Shown here piece by piece: positions 1-10,707 of a DNA stretch of 64,000 nt. The DNA is from Thelonectria olida (taxonomy: Eukaryota > Ascomycota > Sordariomycetes > Hypocreales > Nectriaceae): contig JAGPYM010000074.1 in assembly GCA_020736575.1 (NCBI GenBank), positions 31,565 to 95,564 on the forward strand, read 5' to 3'. Under the pieces are notes generated by a model. That model saw nothing but the letters and a program-made list of their open reading frames with translations, made no database searches and was not told the DNA's origin. The number at the start of each line of letters is the position of its first letter. The stretch's first letter is position 1. The position numbers and the translations under genes were made by a program.

Positions 1-1693
1 CTAGCTTTTTCCGGAATGTTATTGTTCCCCTTGAGAAATGTAAAATATGCTGACACCCTCACCGGCGGTGGGGAGGGTGTAATACAGTCCGAAGGGTGTA
101 TCTCCATGACATAATAATGTATTTCATACAAAGGCTGTGCGCTGCTGCTCCATGAAGTAGTGCATGCATGACCGTGACCCTTTCCACACTCCGTGTACTA
201 TGGCGACGTGATCAAGAAAAGAGAGGTTGGATTAGTGGCTGGTTACGTTGTTATGTCCTGTTTCTCTATGAGGGCGCGCTGTTTGCCGAACATGGGCCTC
301 CGCTTCACGCGTGGGCAGCGGACGGGCCTCAAGCAGCTCTGCGAGCGCGTGATAAGGGGAGCCCAAGGCATCTAAATTATGAACACCAAATTAGATCTAC
401 CATGTATGTTCGTTCCCAGCGTGTCTTTTTCCTCGCAATGAAATAAAATATCCTGTGTCCGATTTTGCTGTAGTTTGCCGCAGAGTACCGAGATAAGCAC
501 AGACACAGTGTGCCACAACCCACGTTGACAGCGTGCGCCCACCGCACCTGATAACCCGCGATGGCTTCATTTTCCAGCACCCAAAACACAACACAACCGA
601 GACGTCTCAAAGCGCTACAGTTACGTAGGGCGAAACAGTAATAGTATTAAATAAACAATCCGCTAAAAGAGAATCACAGCTCTCATAAACTGTCTCACAG
701 AGGATTCCTTTGTCTTTCAAGTTATTCCGTGAATAAATGACTGTTTTGCTTGTGCCCCACTGCCTGTGGCGACGTCCGACGGTTTCACAAGCCTGGGGTG
801 TTTTCCTTAGTGCCATTTTACAGTATGCTTTTCTCTTTCCCTTGAGGTGCGGTTTGGATGACAATCGCATGTATATTAGGTGTTTTTTTCCGCAACATGC
901 CTTGTACATGCCCACGCTTCTCGTCAAGGGCGTCAAGATGATAGCTTGAGAGGGGCTTCGGAGAGGGAAGAGAGCGTTGATGGCAACGACGATGGGGTAA
1001 TATGGGTAGCGGGATGACGGATAGACGAACGCCCTCACTCTCGCTGTGACCTGGGCCGATAGCTGAAGGCATGCCTTCCTGCTCTGAGCCCTCGCCGTCA
1101 GAGACAGCGCCCGTGGCGAAGAGACGGAACGGCGGCTCACTTAGGTAAGTTTAGGTTCTATTAGGAGTAGCCAAGTTATGATATCATAGGGGTCCTAATA
1201 GGAACACTCAATCTCCGCACGAAGTGCAATAGCGTGCCTCCAACAAGCGACAGGTTTTCGCCTCTCCAAAGTCTTCACATTAACTCTCACAACGGTAAGC
1301 GGAACTGAATATTTTATTAGGCTTTTTAGTCCTTTGTTTGCTTGCCGCTATTGGACGCCAGCACCTACCGCATGCTCCAGCCCGTCGCTAGGTTGTTACC
1401 TATTATACCTCCCTTTGCCTTTCTCGCTGTTGACTTTTCACCGCTTCAGCCTCACCGGCACCCCCAGTGCCACTCTCGTCATTTCTTAGTTCACAGTTCA
1501 CTCTGTAGGACCATCGTGTGTGAAGCCTGCGTGAGTTGGATGAAGTTGGTCTAACAAAAAGGACACCCATTGACAGCGACAGCTCTTGCCGAGGGGCCAT
1601 GCGATTCCATCCAACTAGATGTGGGCAGACACTCAGCCCGGGGCTCTCACGCAAGACGTCAACGCGGGGGAAATTGAGACTGCATACATCCCC
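1..1693. other. No recognisable gene
   Basis: Open frames on both strands here are short, overlap one another and show no known domain. A 177-codon minus-strand frame at 607..1140 has no homology that I recognise. The only structure I see is the inverted repeat at 1155..1205, listed separately. Confidence 0.5.
1155..1205. repeat. Short inverted repeat (hairpin)
   Basis: The arm GTTCTATTAGGA at 1155..1166 is matched by TCCTAATAGGAAC at 1193..1205 on the other side, with one bulged base. The intervening 26 bases include the palindrome ATGATATCAT. It could be a small foldback element or chance; no flanking direct repeat is evident. Confidence 0.45.
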
Positions 1694-1819
1694 ATGTGTG
1701 ATCTCTCTCATGCCATGTGTGATCTCTCTCATGCCATGTGTGATCTCTCTCATGCCATGTGTGATCTCTCTCATGCCATGTGTGATCTCTCTCATGCCAT
1801 GTGTGATCTCTCTCATGCC
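1694..1819. repeat. 21-bp minisatellite, six perfect copies
   Basis: Six identical head-to-tail 21-bp units cover these 126 bases, followed by a partial unit (ATGT). On the plus strand the unit reads CDLSHAM in one frame, and the period is a multiple of three, so open frames run through it on both strands. No flanking gene is recognisable, so it is annotated as a non-coding minisatellite. Perfect identity of the copies implies recent expansion. Confidence 0.9.
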
Positions 1820-3394
1820 ATGTCCGCACCCATCCGCTTAGGCTGGTTGCGGAAGCTTGGCAGCAGACGACAGAAGCTGATTAATGAATGCACTGAGCTG
1901 TCATATTCCTTCAAACAGCCTCTCATCCTTATTTGAAATTGCCAATCAAGCGGGGACAGAAAAAATGACCAGGCTACTCTTAAAACTTGGGTGCTCGGAC
2001 ACACTGGACATTCTTACTGTCCGCCGCTTGCCAGCTGTCTGGAGTTATCAGAATCTGACGGAGGCCGACAGGCAAGGTACTTGGGTCCCTACAAACGAGC
2101 CGTCTTATCGCTGCCGCTCTCATCTCGGAATGTGCTTTATCTTATCTACATCCTGATCTACTGAGTGTTAAAACTACGTAGGACAGACGATGGGTCGAGA
2201 ATGCAGTCGCGACCTAGAAAATGAAGACATTGGAGGCCAGCCACGGCATATTGGATTGGAATCTTAATTGAGCATGTCTGTCCGCAAGCTCCCTCTGGGT
2301 GGGAAGCATATCCTTACTTCTCGAGCTGGAAAACGACATCCCCATGTTCGGGACACTCCGAGAGGTCGGTCAAAACGAACTTGAAGGTTCTTGCCGGGGG
2401 ATGACACAATTTGCGACCGCGCAGCGCAGCCCAGCACAGTCGGACTCTCGGTATGTCGTCTTTCACGCGGCCGCACATGGTGTACTTGATTGCGAAGTGC
2501 TTTTCGCGGCACATCTTGGAGCAGGTCAGTAAAGCCTCACATGTATATCTGGCGTACCTACCTTTGAGAGGAATGATCTGCTGGGTGAACAAACAAGACT
2601 GACGATGTAGGATGGTAATTTCGAAAGTGGACGAATAGGCAAGATGCTGCTTTACTAGAATTTGTCAATTGACTTCTCGCATTTCAAGCGTGTACACCTC
2701 CTCGATTGCCATCCATCTCAAGCAACAACCCCTCCGCCAATGGAAACATCTACGTGAGGGCCATGAGTGCGAAGAGCCCCGAGCATATCCGTTGGTTGCT
2801 TGGCACAAGGCACCGCCATGACTTCTTTATCCCCGTCGATGTTTACTACTACCGACAAGACCAAGCAACCCTCGCCGCTTCCTTGAAAGGAGCAGAAGGC
2901 AAAGGCCAGCCTGCATTCTGATATTGATTGCTTGTTACGTCGCTGTAAGATGATGCGATTGTAAAAGCTCCCTCTTTTGATCCATTCGTTCATCCAGGTT
3001 AAAGCCAATCAGTATTACATTCTAGGTCCTATCGATAAGGTAGTTATTAAACATGATAATGGTGTCGCGCTACCTATGCCAAGTGCCGGAAGTGTTCGTC
3101 CTGATGGCGGCGGTAATATTACAAACTAAAAGTCAAGCCAAAACTTCCCTATCTCGCTTTAAGCTGGGTCCTAGGTCGGCAGCTTTACCTCCTTATTGGG
3201 GGATTTTGCGCTATTATAGTATTGTAGCAACTGTGCGGCCTTTATTGCTATCTCAAGCAGCTGTTAGATGTAATAAGGCTATATGTGTTAGAAATAGGGC
3301 GCGGACAGCAGGCTAGATAAAGGAAGGCGACTGGTGCTATGGATACGTTGGGTGAGGCTCAGTATCCCCTATTCAGGCGGTTAGAGGTGTAACC
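1820..3394. other. No confident gene
   Basis: Only short frames occur. A 92-codon minus-strand frame at 2314..2592 is cysteine-rich and could be the remains of a small protein, but no family is recognisable and it lacks a supported gene structure. Nothing else stands out. Confidence 0.4.
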
Positions 3395-3455
3395 TCTCCA
3401 ATGAGCAGGCCTGGGTCCACCCCGGGCGAAATAAAATACAATACAATACATTATC
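3395..3455 (+). mobile_element. Possible LINE 3' tail
   Basis: A segment reading CCTGGGTCC..CCCCGGGCGAAATAAA followed by AATAC-type simple repeats resembles the 3' end of fungal Tad-like non-LTR retrotransposons. It is similar in layout to the better-supported tails at 54839 and 59950 (GGTCCTCCCGGGCGTAATAAA). No RNase H coding is visible upstream, so only a terminal scrap would remain. Confidence 0.3.
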
Positions 3456-3889
3456 ACAACGGCTTGAACGCAGACCAACTGAAAAATTGAACAACCTCTC
3501 TTCGAGGCACATATCATCGTGCATTTCCTGTGAAAACCAGATCTATTAAACCCCCTCAACTCGGGCCGCTAGTTTTATCCACGCCAGTCCGACAATTATT
3601 ATCGTCCGCGTTAGGCCCGGAAAGCGTGCTTGCTGATCTACAACCACAATTATGTTACTGCATGAGATTAACACGGCTCTATTCTGAGTTGGCTTACCTC
3701 GGGGCTAGGTTTCGATATCCTGTTGGGAGGGCATATTATAACTCTATTAAGAACCAAATGGCGAAGAACCGCAGAGTGTGGGTTGCATTGCAAATAGAGG
3801 CCCTCTCTTACTGTGCTCGCATTCCATATTTGCAACTAATGAAATATCCGGCAGCCGATATCACTAGCAAACTGAGCTTTCTACATTCA

Positions 3890-4654
3890 TCCAAGCCTAG
3901 AATGTGCGAAGCCGACGGCTGAGTTTTCTAAGGAAACCATCCCCGAGTATGTATCGCCGAATATCTGGCCTGAACAAAAAGGTTCTGCCAGGTTTCAGAT
4001 CTAGCCTAGAAAGCCTATGTTGCTTGCTCATTGGCGTAGCCGTACTGGTAGCACGCGCCTGCGATCGATATGCCGAGCAGCAAATCGAAGGTTACCTCAA
4101 AGGCTATATCGAACGTGTTGTCAAGATCAGCAACACCACCAAGGTGAGATTGCTTCATTATTATCCACAATCTCAGAATGAAGCAGGAGCGTCGGATGCA
4201 GACGAAGACGACTGGTGTGATACAAATCTGGATCATGGCTATTTGACAGCGCTGACATCAGCCATGTTCATTGATGAGCACAAGCAAATCCTGCGGTTTA
4301 TCTAACACCCGACTCTAACCCTACCACTAAGTCACCCCGGAGTTGTTGGCTAGCCCCGACCCTACAGGTGGTTTATACGTCAAGTCACAAACGGGACAGA
4401 CTGTGCAGGTAAAGATGCCTAGGGGCTGCATTGCCTTTCAAACTGGCGAGCCTTTGGAAAAGATCACTAGGGGCAAATTCAGAGCAGTTCCCCAGTCGGT
4501 TCGGGGCCTCAGGGCATCTGTGAGCGATGGGAAGATCGCCAGGAATATTCTCGCCGTGGTCACGCGGCCGAATCTTGGCGACCAGGTCGATATTGATCAG
4601 CATATTACCTTTAGAGAATTTGCGAGGGGGGTCGTTAATAATAATACCGTCTGA
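3890..4654 (+). pseudogene. Decayed 2-oxoglutarate/Fe(II) oxygenase-like gene
   Basis: Three pieces in different frames together resemble the fungal isopenicillin-N-synthase / clavaminate-synthase-like family. A piece ending YVSPNIWPEQK lies near 3915..3985. A second, to the stop at 4305, contains the KVRLLHYYPQS stretch and WCDTNLDHGYLTALTSAMF. A third at 4343..4654 contains DPTGGLYVKSQTGQ, CIAFQTGEPLEKITRGKFRA and a C-terminal FREFARG. In related proteins as I recall them the WC..HLDHG motif supplies the iron-binding H-x-D; here that histidine position reads Asn. Frameshifts, the stop at 4305 and the Asn make a functional product unlikely. The N-terminal half upstream of 3890 cannot be followed reliably. 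The family assignment is from remembered motif similarity. Confidence 0.55.
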
Positions 4655-5281
4655 GAGGGATAAATCCCTCCAGTGGAATGCCTGTTTTAGAAATCTACGG
4701 CCGGTCTCCAGAAATTCCCGATTTAGGTTTGTATAGAATCCTGGTCCTGACTTGGATGAGGCACGGATTCAGCTTATATGTATTTGATTCAAATATTGTA
4801 AAAGTTTAGAGTTTAACGGAGCCAATATTTCAACTCACCCATACGTTAATAAAAATTGCCTGGAAGATTCTCCCCGTCGCAGAAGTCGACCACTCTGTTC
4901 CCCCTTAACAGGCTGATTTCGGTTGGTGCAATATTGCCGGCTGTGATCTACTCAGTCAATATTTTGCTTCCTGTTGTGAAATGGTTGACAGACGCCGTAT
5001 CTCTTATATGGCTTTTTTTTAAAAAGAAAAACCCAACTTAAGGAGTGACTACGACTCAAGGAATCCTTGAGGCAAGGTCAAAAAGACAAGCTTTTCGGGG
5101 CAGCAAAAGCCGTAGAGACTTGGGGGAAAAGAAAATCAAGTCAGAGGCAAAGCCATTAGTTCAAAGCGCTAACATATCTTGTAGAACCCTTCACTGTCTT
5201 GCCTATGAGATAACAAGACCATAGTCGAGGTAGCATCACTGCTCACAGCCTCCTCTAGTTGTCCAACCGTGACTCGTCCAC
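4655..5281. other. Intergenic, nothing recognised
   Basis: No supported gene. The sequence becomes moderately AT-rich around 4780..5040, with A/T runs, but no repeat structure or coding signal is clear. Confidence 0.5.
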
Positions 5282-6470
5282 TTAAGAATCACTCAAGTAA
5301 AAGTCAGAGACTCCGTGCGAAGGTTCCGGCTCCTCGATGTGCGCCGGCGATCTGGTTTTGCAGGGCCGTAATGTGTCCGTACAGTTCCTGTGTTCACTTC
5401 GCATTGCATCAAGGCTGTTCTCTTGATGTAATACATAGGGCTTTGGATGACGATTCGGACCGGGTCGACTGAGAGATGAGGTCATTTGCACATGATCCGC
5501 ATACACAAGTTTTGAAGCAAGCAAGTCGATGCTGGTCGAGAATTAGCTGGCATGTCTTACGTGGAGAGAAAGAACACAAGATTCATGAAATTTTTCGGAC
5601 GGGGGCGGGACGGTTTTAAAAAAAAATGAAAAAGTTAGGGATCCAAGTCGACTTACTATAAAACAACTGGGAAGAGACATAGTAAAGCGTACATGAATCG
5701 ATCCAGCTGATTAGCTAGGTTCGTTGCCTGCTGCCCCGGTACCTGGAGTGAGTGCGTAATTGTTCGAAGTATGCCCTGAACTGCTAGGATGGCGACCCGA
5801 ACTTCCGTGCTTCGCGTTAAGGATCGAAAGATGCCAACCCCCAACCCAGCTTGAAGTGATGTCTTTTTTACGGACGTCAGTCTCGCGATGAGAAAATAAG
5901 CACTGAGGCATTCAAGAACTGCCATGAAGCCGAAGTAGCCGATATGGAGGTCGTCCACGATGACCCGTTTTGTCATATCGTCGTGGAGAATATACCGCGC
6001 CCTGAAGAGAATAATGAAACACCGCACCACAACAATGGCGATCATGAGAAACCAGAATAGCCAGATAAACACATATCGGCGGGTCCCATATAAAACATGC
6101 CGGAGGATAATGTAGCTATACATTAGTAAACCTGCTTCTTGCACCTAAACGGTGCAGGCGAGGGACGTCAGTTGACGCATGAACAAGGACTCGCGTTGCT
6201 CTTTGAGGGTCATACCAGCCAGAAAATATCTCCAAGCACTGACGTTGCCGCTCTCTTTGATCTAGGATATGATGTGTAGTAGGTGTAGAAGCAGAGACCA
6301 TTAGCCACGGCTCCGGCAGCCGAAGTTACAATCGGTACAGAGGCGAGGAGAGAGAAGCTCGTGATACCGCAGACGAGAAAGCCGAATAGAACATTGGCCA
6401 TACAGATGGTACTAAGAATCGACCAGCTCACTTCGAAGAATGCTGATGACAACATTGTTAGCTGATGCAA
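5282..6470 (-). CDS. Conserved fungal multi-pass membrane protein, unknown function (3 exons)
   Basis: Proposed structure: complement of exons 5282..5531, 5657..6144 and 6216..6470, giving 330 residues. Intron 1 (70 bp) has donor GTATGA, a CTGAC branch and acceptor TTTAG. Intron 2 (125 bp) has donor GTAAGT, which overlaps the TAG that would otherwise stop exon 2, a CTAAC branch and acceptor CCAG. Both junctions keep frame; the second joins LLCLFPVVL to YIDLLASKLV, a plausible end of a membrane segment. About six or seven hydrophobic segments can be seen, for example ILSTICMANVLFGFLVCGI near residue 18 and FIWLFWFLMIAIVVVRCFI in exon 2. The tail after the last segment is hydrophilic and Ser/Pro/His-rich. 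It resembles uncharacterised integral membrane proteins of plant-associated and entomopathogenic fungi; I know no function. A RIP block lies about 430 bp upstream. Confidence 0.75.
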
Positions 6471-6897
6471 TCGACCGTGGTATAAGGAGGAGTCTGCGGG
6501 AGAGGCGAAGAGTGGAGAGTAGAGAGTGGAGACGGAAAGAAATTACCATGGGGCCGCCCTGGAGAAGTCGGCCTTATATTCTACATTGGTGTAGATGACT
6601 AAATTGCCCTAATCCTTAATCGATCGTTTTTGTGGCTTAGAATCTAGACCATGACTTTCGGGACTATCGGCCGTCCCAGCGTCATCCAGGCCGCCTAATT
6701 GCACACTTTAGGTGCCTTGCATTTGGGTGATAAGATGGGCTAACTCGCCCTGGTTTAGAGATCCCTTTGGGTCAAAGGTTAATAGTTAACATCGACCATA
6801 AGTCAACCGACCGCCCCCTTAACTGACCACGCCTTCCACTTTGGAACTAGTGCTACGTTTTTCTGTTTTGAGTTGTAGCCCGTGACCTCAATTGATC

Positions 6898-8288
6898 TTT
6901 TATAATTTAAATATTTTTTTAAGAGATTTTAATTTAGCTAACTAGTTAATAAACTAAATTAATTAAATTAATTATATTTTTAAGCTTTTTATTTAATAAT
7001 AATTATATCTTTTTATAATAAATTTATTTTATAAATTAGTATTAAATAGATTTAAAAAAAAAAATTTATAAAATAGATTTAATAGTTATATAATTTAATA
7101 AATTATAGCTAAAATTAAAAAACAGCTTATTATTTTATAATAAAATAATTTTATAATTTAAATTTTATTTTAAAATACTATTAATTATACTTTTTAATAT
7201 ATATAAATTTAATAATTAGCATTTTAATTATTTTTTAAATAAAAGACTTTAATTATTTATAAATTAAAATTTTATAATTTTTATTTTTTATTTAAAAATA
7301 GCTATTATAATTTAGCAATTTATTTTTAAAGCGTAGTTTAATTAATATAATTATATAAAAATTTAAACTATTTTTTTTAAAAACTTTTAAAATATTTATT
7401 ATTATTATTATTAAAAAAGCTAATAATTTAAATATATATTAAAAGTTTATATAAGCTAAATCCTAGCCTTTTATTTATTATAATAAGCTTTTTAATAAAA
7501 TATATAATTAGTTTTAAAATAAAAGTTTCTATTAAATAAATGTTATTTAAAAAACTTTATTTTATTTAAAATATTTATAAAATAAAATTATAAAAGGTTA
7601 GAAAAAATAAACTTATAATTAATTAAAAAGTAAATAATTATAAAAAAATATTTTAAAATTTATAATTAAACTTGTATTTTAAAAGCTTTTTATATTATTA
7701 GCTAGTTTTTTACTTATATATTATTTTTAAAAGTTAATTAGTTTTATAATTATAATTATTTATAAATTTAAAGTGTTTAAATAACACTATTTTATAATTT
7801 AAAAAATAGTTAAACTTATAAAAAAATTAGTTTAAAATAGCTAATTAAAATTTTATTTATTAAATTAGAATAATTAAATTAAAAATAGCTGTTTATTTTA
7901 AATAATTATTATTTATAATATTTTATATTTTTTATAACTAGCTCTATTTTATATTATTTATAAAGGGAAAACTTTTAACTTTTAAATATATTTAAACTTA
8001 AATACTATTATAAGTAATTAGCTATAATATATAACTTTATTATTAGCTAATTTATTTTAATAATTAATATAATATACCTTAGCTTTTAAAACTAGCTTTT
8101 AGCTCTTATAATATTAAAAAAATCTATTTATTATATTTAATTATTTTATATATTAATATAATATAAGCTAATTAGAAAGCCCTTTTATAAATAGCTTAAA
8201 AGTATTATAAAGTGCTTACACTTAACTAGCTATAGTTATTAAAATTAATCTAATTATAAGAATGTTCTAATTACTACTAATTAAAAGC
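6898..8288. repeat. RIP-type AT-rich block
   Basis: About 1.4 kb of nearly pure A/T in which the remaining G and C sit mostly in AGCT, CT or AG contexts, while CA and TG dinucleotides are almost absent. This is the expected product of repeat-induced point mutation of a former repeat. Bases ~7400..7570 align, in reverse orientation, with a repeat family also seen near 44.8, 45.2 and 63.5 kb, and in the same orientation near 62.4 kb. No coding survives. Confidence 0.85.
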
Positions 8289-8712
8289 CACGGACTGAAA
8301 AGAGAACTAGCTATGCGCCCTCACATAGCTAGCCATAACTGGCCCAGAGTAGCCAACACGTTAAAACCGGGCGCACCCCTCGCAAAGCCCAATCTCGTAA
8401 ATGGTATGATCAGGTGCTTTGAGCTTTGGCGTGATTAATCATATTGCCCTTAGTACTGGACCAATGGCATTTAACCATGGCCTGTGGAAGATTGGCATGA
8501 GCAAAATACCACATGGCTAGAGTCACTCGGGAGTGCGGCACAGAGGCCCATTCGCAACTTATCCGGCTCGGAGCTGATCTCTATTCGCATTGATCGCCGC
8601 TACAGCACGGCTATGGCGAATATTGAAATACTGTGAGGTGGCTGCTATTTGTGCGCAAAAACTTGCCCTCACCTGGATCAGGTGCAATGTCGCATTATTA
8701 ATGTGACGTTGG
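8289..8712. other. Upstream region of the GH51 relic
   Basis: GC-balanced sequence between the RIP block and the arabinofuranosidase relic. No gene is seen. The missing 5' part of that gene, including its original start, may have lain here. Confidence 0.4.
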
Positions 8713-10673
8713 ATGCGATCCAATAGGAATACTAGCGGCTGGTTAATTTCCTTTTATCTGGCGGCCATCCTGACGTACGTGTCTCCTTATTATGTAGTGC
8801 GGGATTCCGGGGTAATTCGCGGGGGATGGGGTATTCATGGGCAGCTCCTGCGAAACAACGGCTTTCAAGGCGACAGCCCCGACTTGACAGCTTATGGAGC
8901 CGTGGGTTCTGTCACGTTGGCTGTAGACACTGATTATCTATTATCGACGGCCATTACCGACTCACTAAAAGTCGATTTGGCGTCAGATGCTACTAGAACG
9001 GTCAGATTCTACAACAAAGGATACCTCTATGTCCCAGTGAACGAGGATGAGTATGCCAATTATTTCTAGGTCAAGGGCGACTACGAAGGAGACGTTGAGT
9101 TGTCCCTCTACGGCCCAAGAGGAACAGTCTATGGCTCAAAGACGATCTCCATCAGTATCAACTCCAGTTCATGGACATACTACGACACCTCCTTCTCTTC
9201 TTCGCAGAGCTACGAGTCCAACAACCTGTGGTCTCCCACCTTTGACGCCAGCGCGATTGCCCGGTCATCGCTTTATTTCGATCTTGTGCAGATGTTTCCT
9301 GTAACGTACCACGAGCGTTACAACGGGTTGCAAAAGGATGTAGCAGAGTATCTTGAGCAGATGAAACCTTCGTTTCTCAGATTTCCTAGGGGTAACAACC
9401 TGGAAGGACAGACGATAGCTTCCCACTGGAAGTGGAATGAGACAATCGGCCCTGTGCACTTGCGCCCCAGCAGGGAAAGGGATTGGGGATACCCAAACAC
9501 GGATGCTTTGGGTTTAATTGAGTATATGCTGTGGTGAGTGATGCCGTCTTCTTGGAAAGCGTTTACTGACACTGTATAGGTGCGTGGATATGGACATGGA
9601 GCCGCTACTTGCAGTCTGGGCTGGCTTCAGCTTGGGCGGCGAGACAGTGACCGGAGACGCTCTCAAACCATACATGGACGACATCCTCAACGAGATGGAG
9701 TTTCTTCTCGGTGACACGAACACGACGTATGGTGTCCTACGAGCAGAATACAGCCACTCTGATCCGTTCTCACTAAACTGCATTGAGATTGGCAACGAGG
9801 ATTTTCTTGTATGTGACACCTATGCCTCACGCTTCACGGACATTTACGACGCCATTCACAAGGCGTACCCGGATATCCAATTTATTGCATCCACCATGGA
9901 GGCTGATTGTCTCCCTTCCACTCTACCGTCGGATGCATGGGTCGACGAGCATCATTATCTCTCCCCAGGTGATTTTGTCGCTTCGTTCAATGAGTGGGAC
10001 AATGTCGATCGCACTACTGGCTATGGTATTCTAGTGGATAAATATGCCAGCACTACAGGGAACGACGGCAGTACAACATACTGGAGCAACGTGCAAGGTA
10101 GCGTGTCCGAGGCAGTCTACATGATTGGGATGGAGCGCGATAGCGACGTTGTCAAGATGGCTAGTTTTGCGCCTTCGCTGGAGCACTATGATATGGCACA
10201 GTGGTCGGTGAGTTGAAGCCCTTGGCCATCTTTGTTTTTGAGTATAGCTGATCATGAACATTTAGCCCGATCTTTTCGGTGTAAACTCAACCGTTGGGTC
10301 CATCACCGGCAACGCTTCATCCTGGGTACAGTACCTCTTCTCTACCAATCGCGGCGACACCATCCTTCCCGTAACTTCGGGCAGCGACTTTGGACCGGTG
10401 TACGGGGTTGCCTCGTCGAAATCTAGCAGTACCTTTTACGTGAAGCTTGCCAACTGCGGAGACACGGACCAAAGCGTCACTGTTAAATTTGCCGATGAAA
10501 GCTTCGATGGAGATGCGACTCTTAGCACCGTGAGTAGTTCAGAGTTAGTCGCCAATTATCCGGGTATTTTGAGTGTTACGCCGCAGGATAAGATGGTCAG
10601 TGGCAGCGCTGCTGATGGATACACTTTTGTTCTGCCTGCATGGGGAGTGGGTGTCCTTGCGGTGGACGTTTAG
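8713..10673 (+). pseudogene. GH51 alpha-L-arabinofuranosidase, RIP-damaged
   Basis: The family releases arabinose from arabinoxylan and arabinan outside the cell. Frame is continuous over 8713..9533, 9580..10207 and 10266..10673, across two introns of 46 and 58 bp with donors GTGAGT and acceptors TATAG and TTTAG. Family landmarks are clear: GIHGQLLRNNGFQG, FLRFPRGNNLEGQT, WKWNETIGP, the acid/base motif EIGNEDF, and YMIGMERDSDVVKMASFAP. Two lesions stand out. TAG at 9067..9069 interrupts YF/VKGDYEGDV, where relatives have Trp as I recall them. The stretch ILVDKYAST has Lys where the family has the catalytic nucleophile Glu in its G-E-Y motif. Both fit G-to-A changes in a TG context, the RIP signature. 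The N-terminus is also divergent, with a hydrophobic signal-like start but no normal mature N-terminus. Not expected to be active. Confidence 0.85.
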
Positions 10674-10707
10674 CTAATTCACTTGTTTTAGTCATTGAAT
10701 ATGAATA

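Noticed and set aside
607..1140. 177-codon minus-strand ORF
   Set aside because: No domain, low-complexity basic composition, no supporting neighbours or intron signals; overlapped by frames on the other strand.
1403..1816. 137-codon minus-strand ORF through the tandem repeat, and the opposing plus-strand ORFs
   Set aside because: The frames are kept open by the 21-bp period; the flanking residues show no similarity to anything I recognise.
1694..1819. CRISPR-like array
   Set aside because: Units are directly abutting with no spacers, and the genome is eukaryotic.
6898..8288. Mitochondrial DNA insertion or centromere core
   Set aside because: The CA/TG-depleted composition and the repeat relation to other blocks are better explained by RIP; no mitochondrial gene is seen.
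9034..9069. Short intron removing the TAG in the GH51 gene (acceptor-like TTTCTAG)
   Set aside because: The sequence before the TAG encodes residues that align with the family, the only possible donor gives an intron of about 33 bp, and the flanking residues fit a lost Trp codon.
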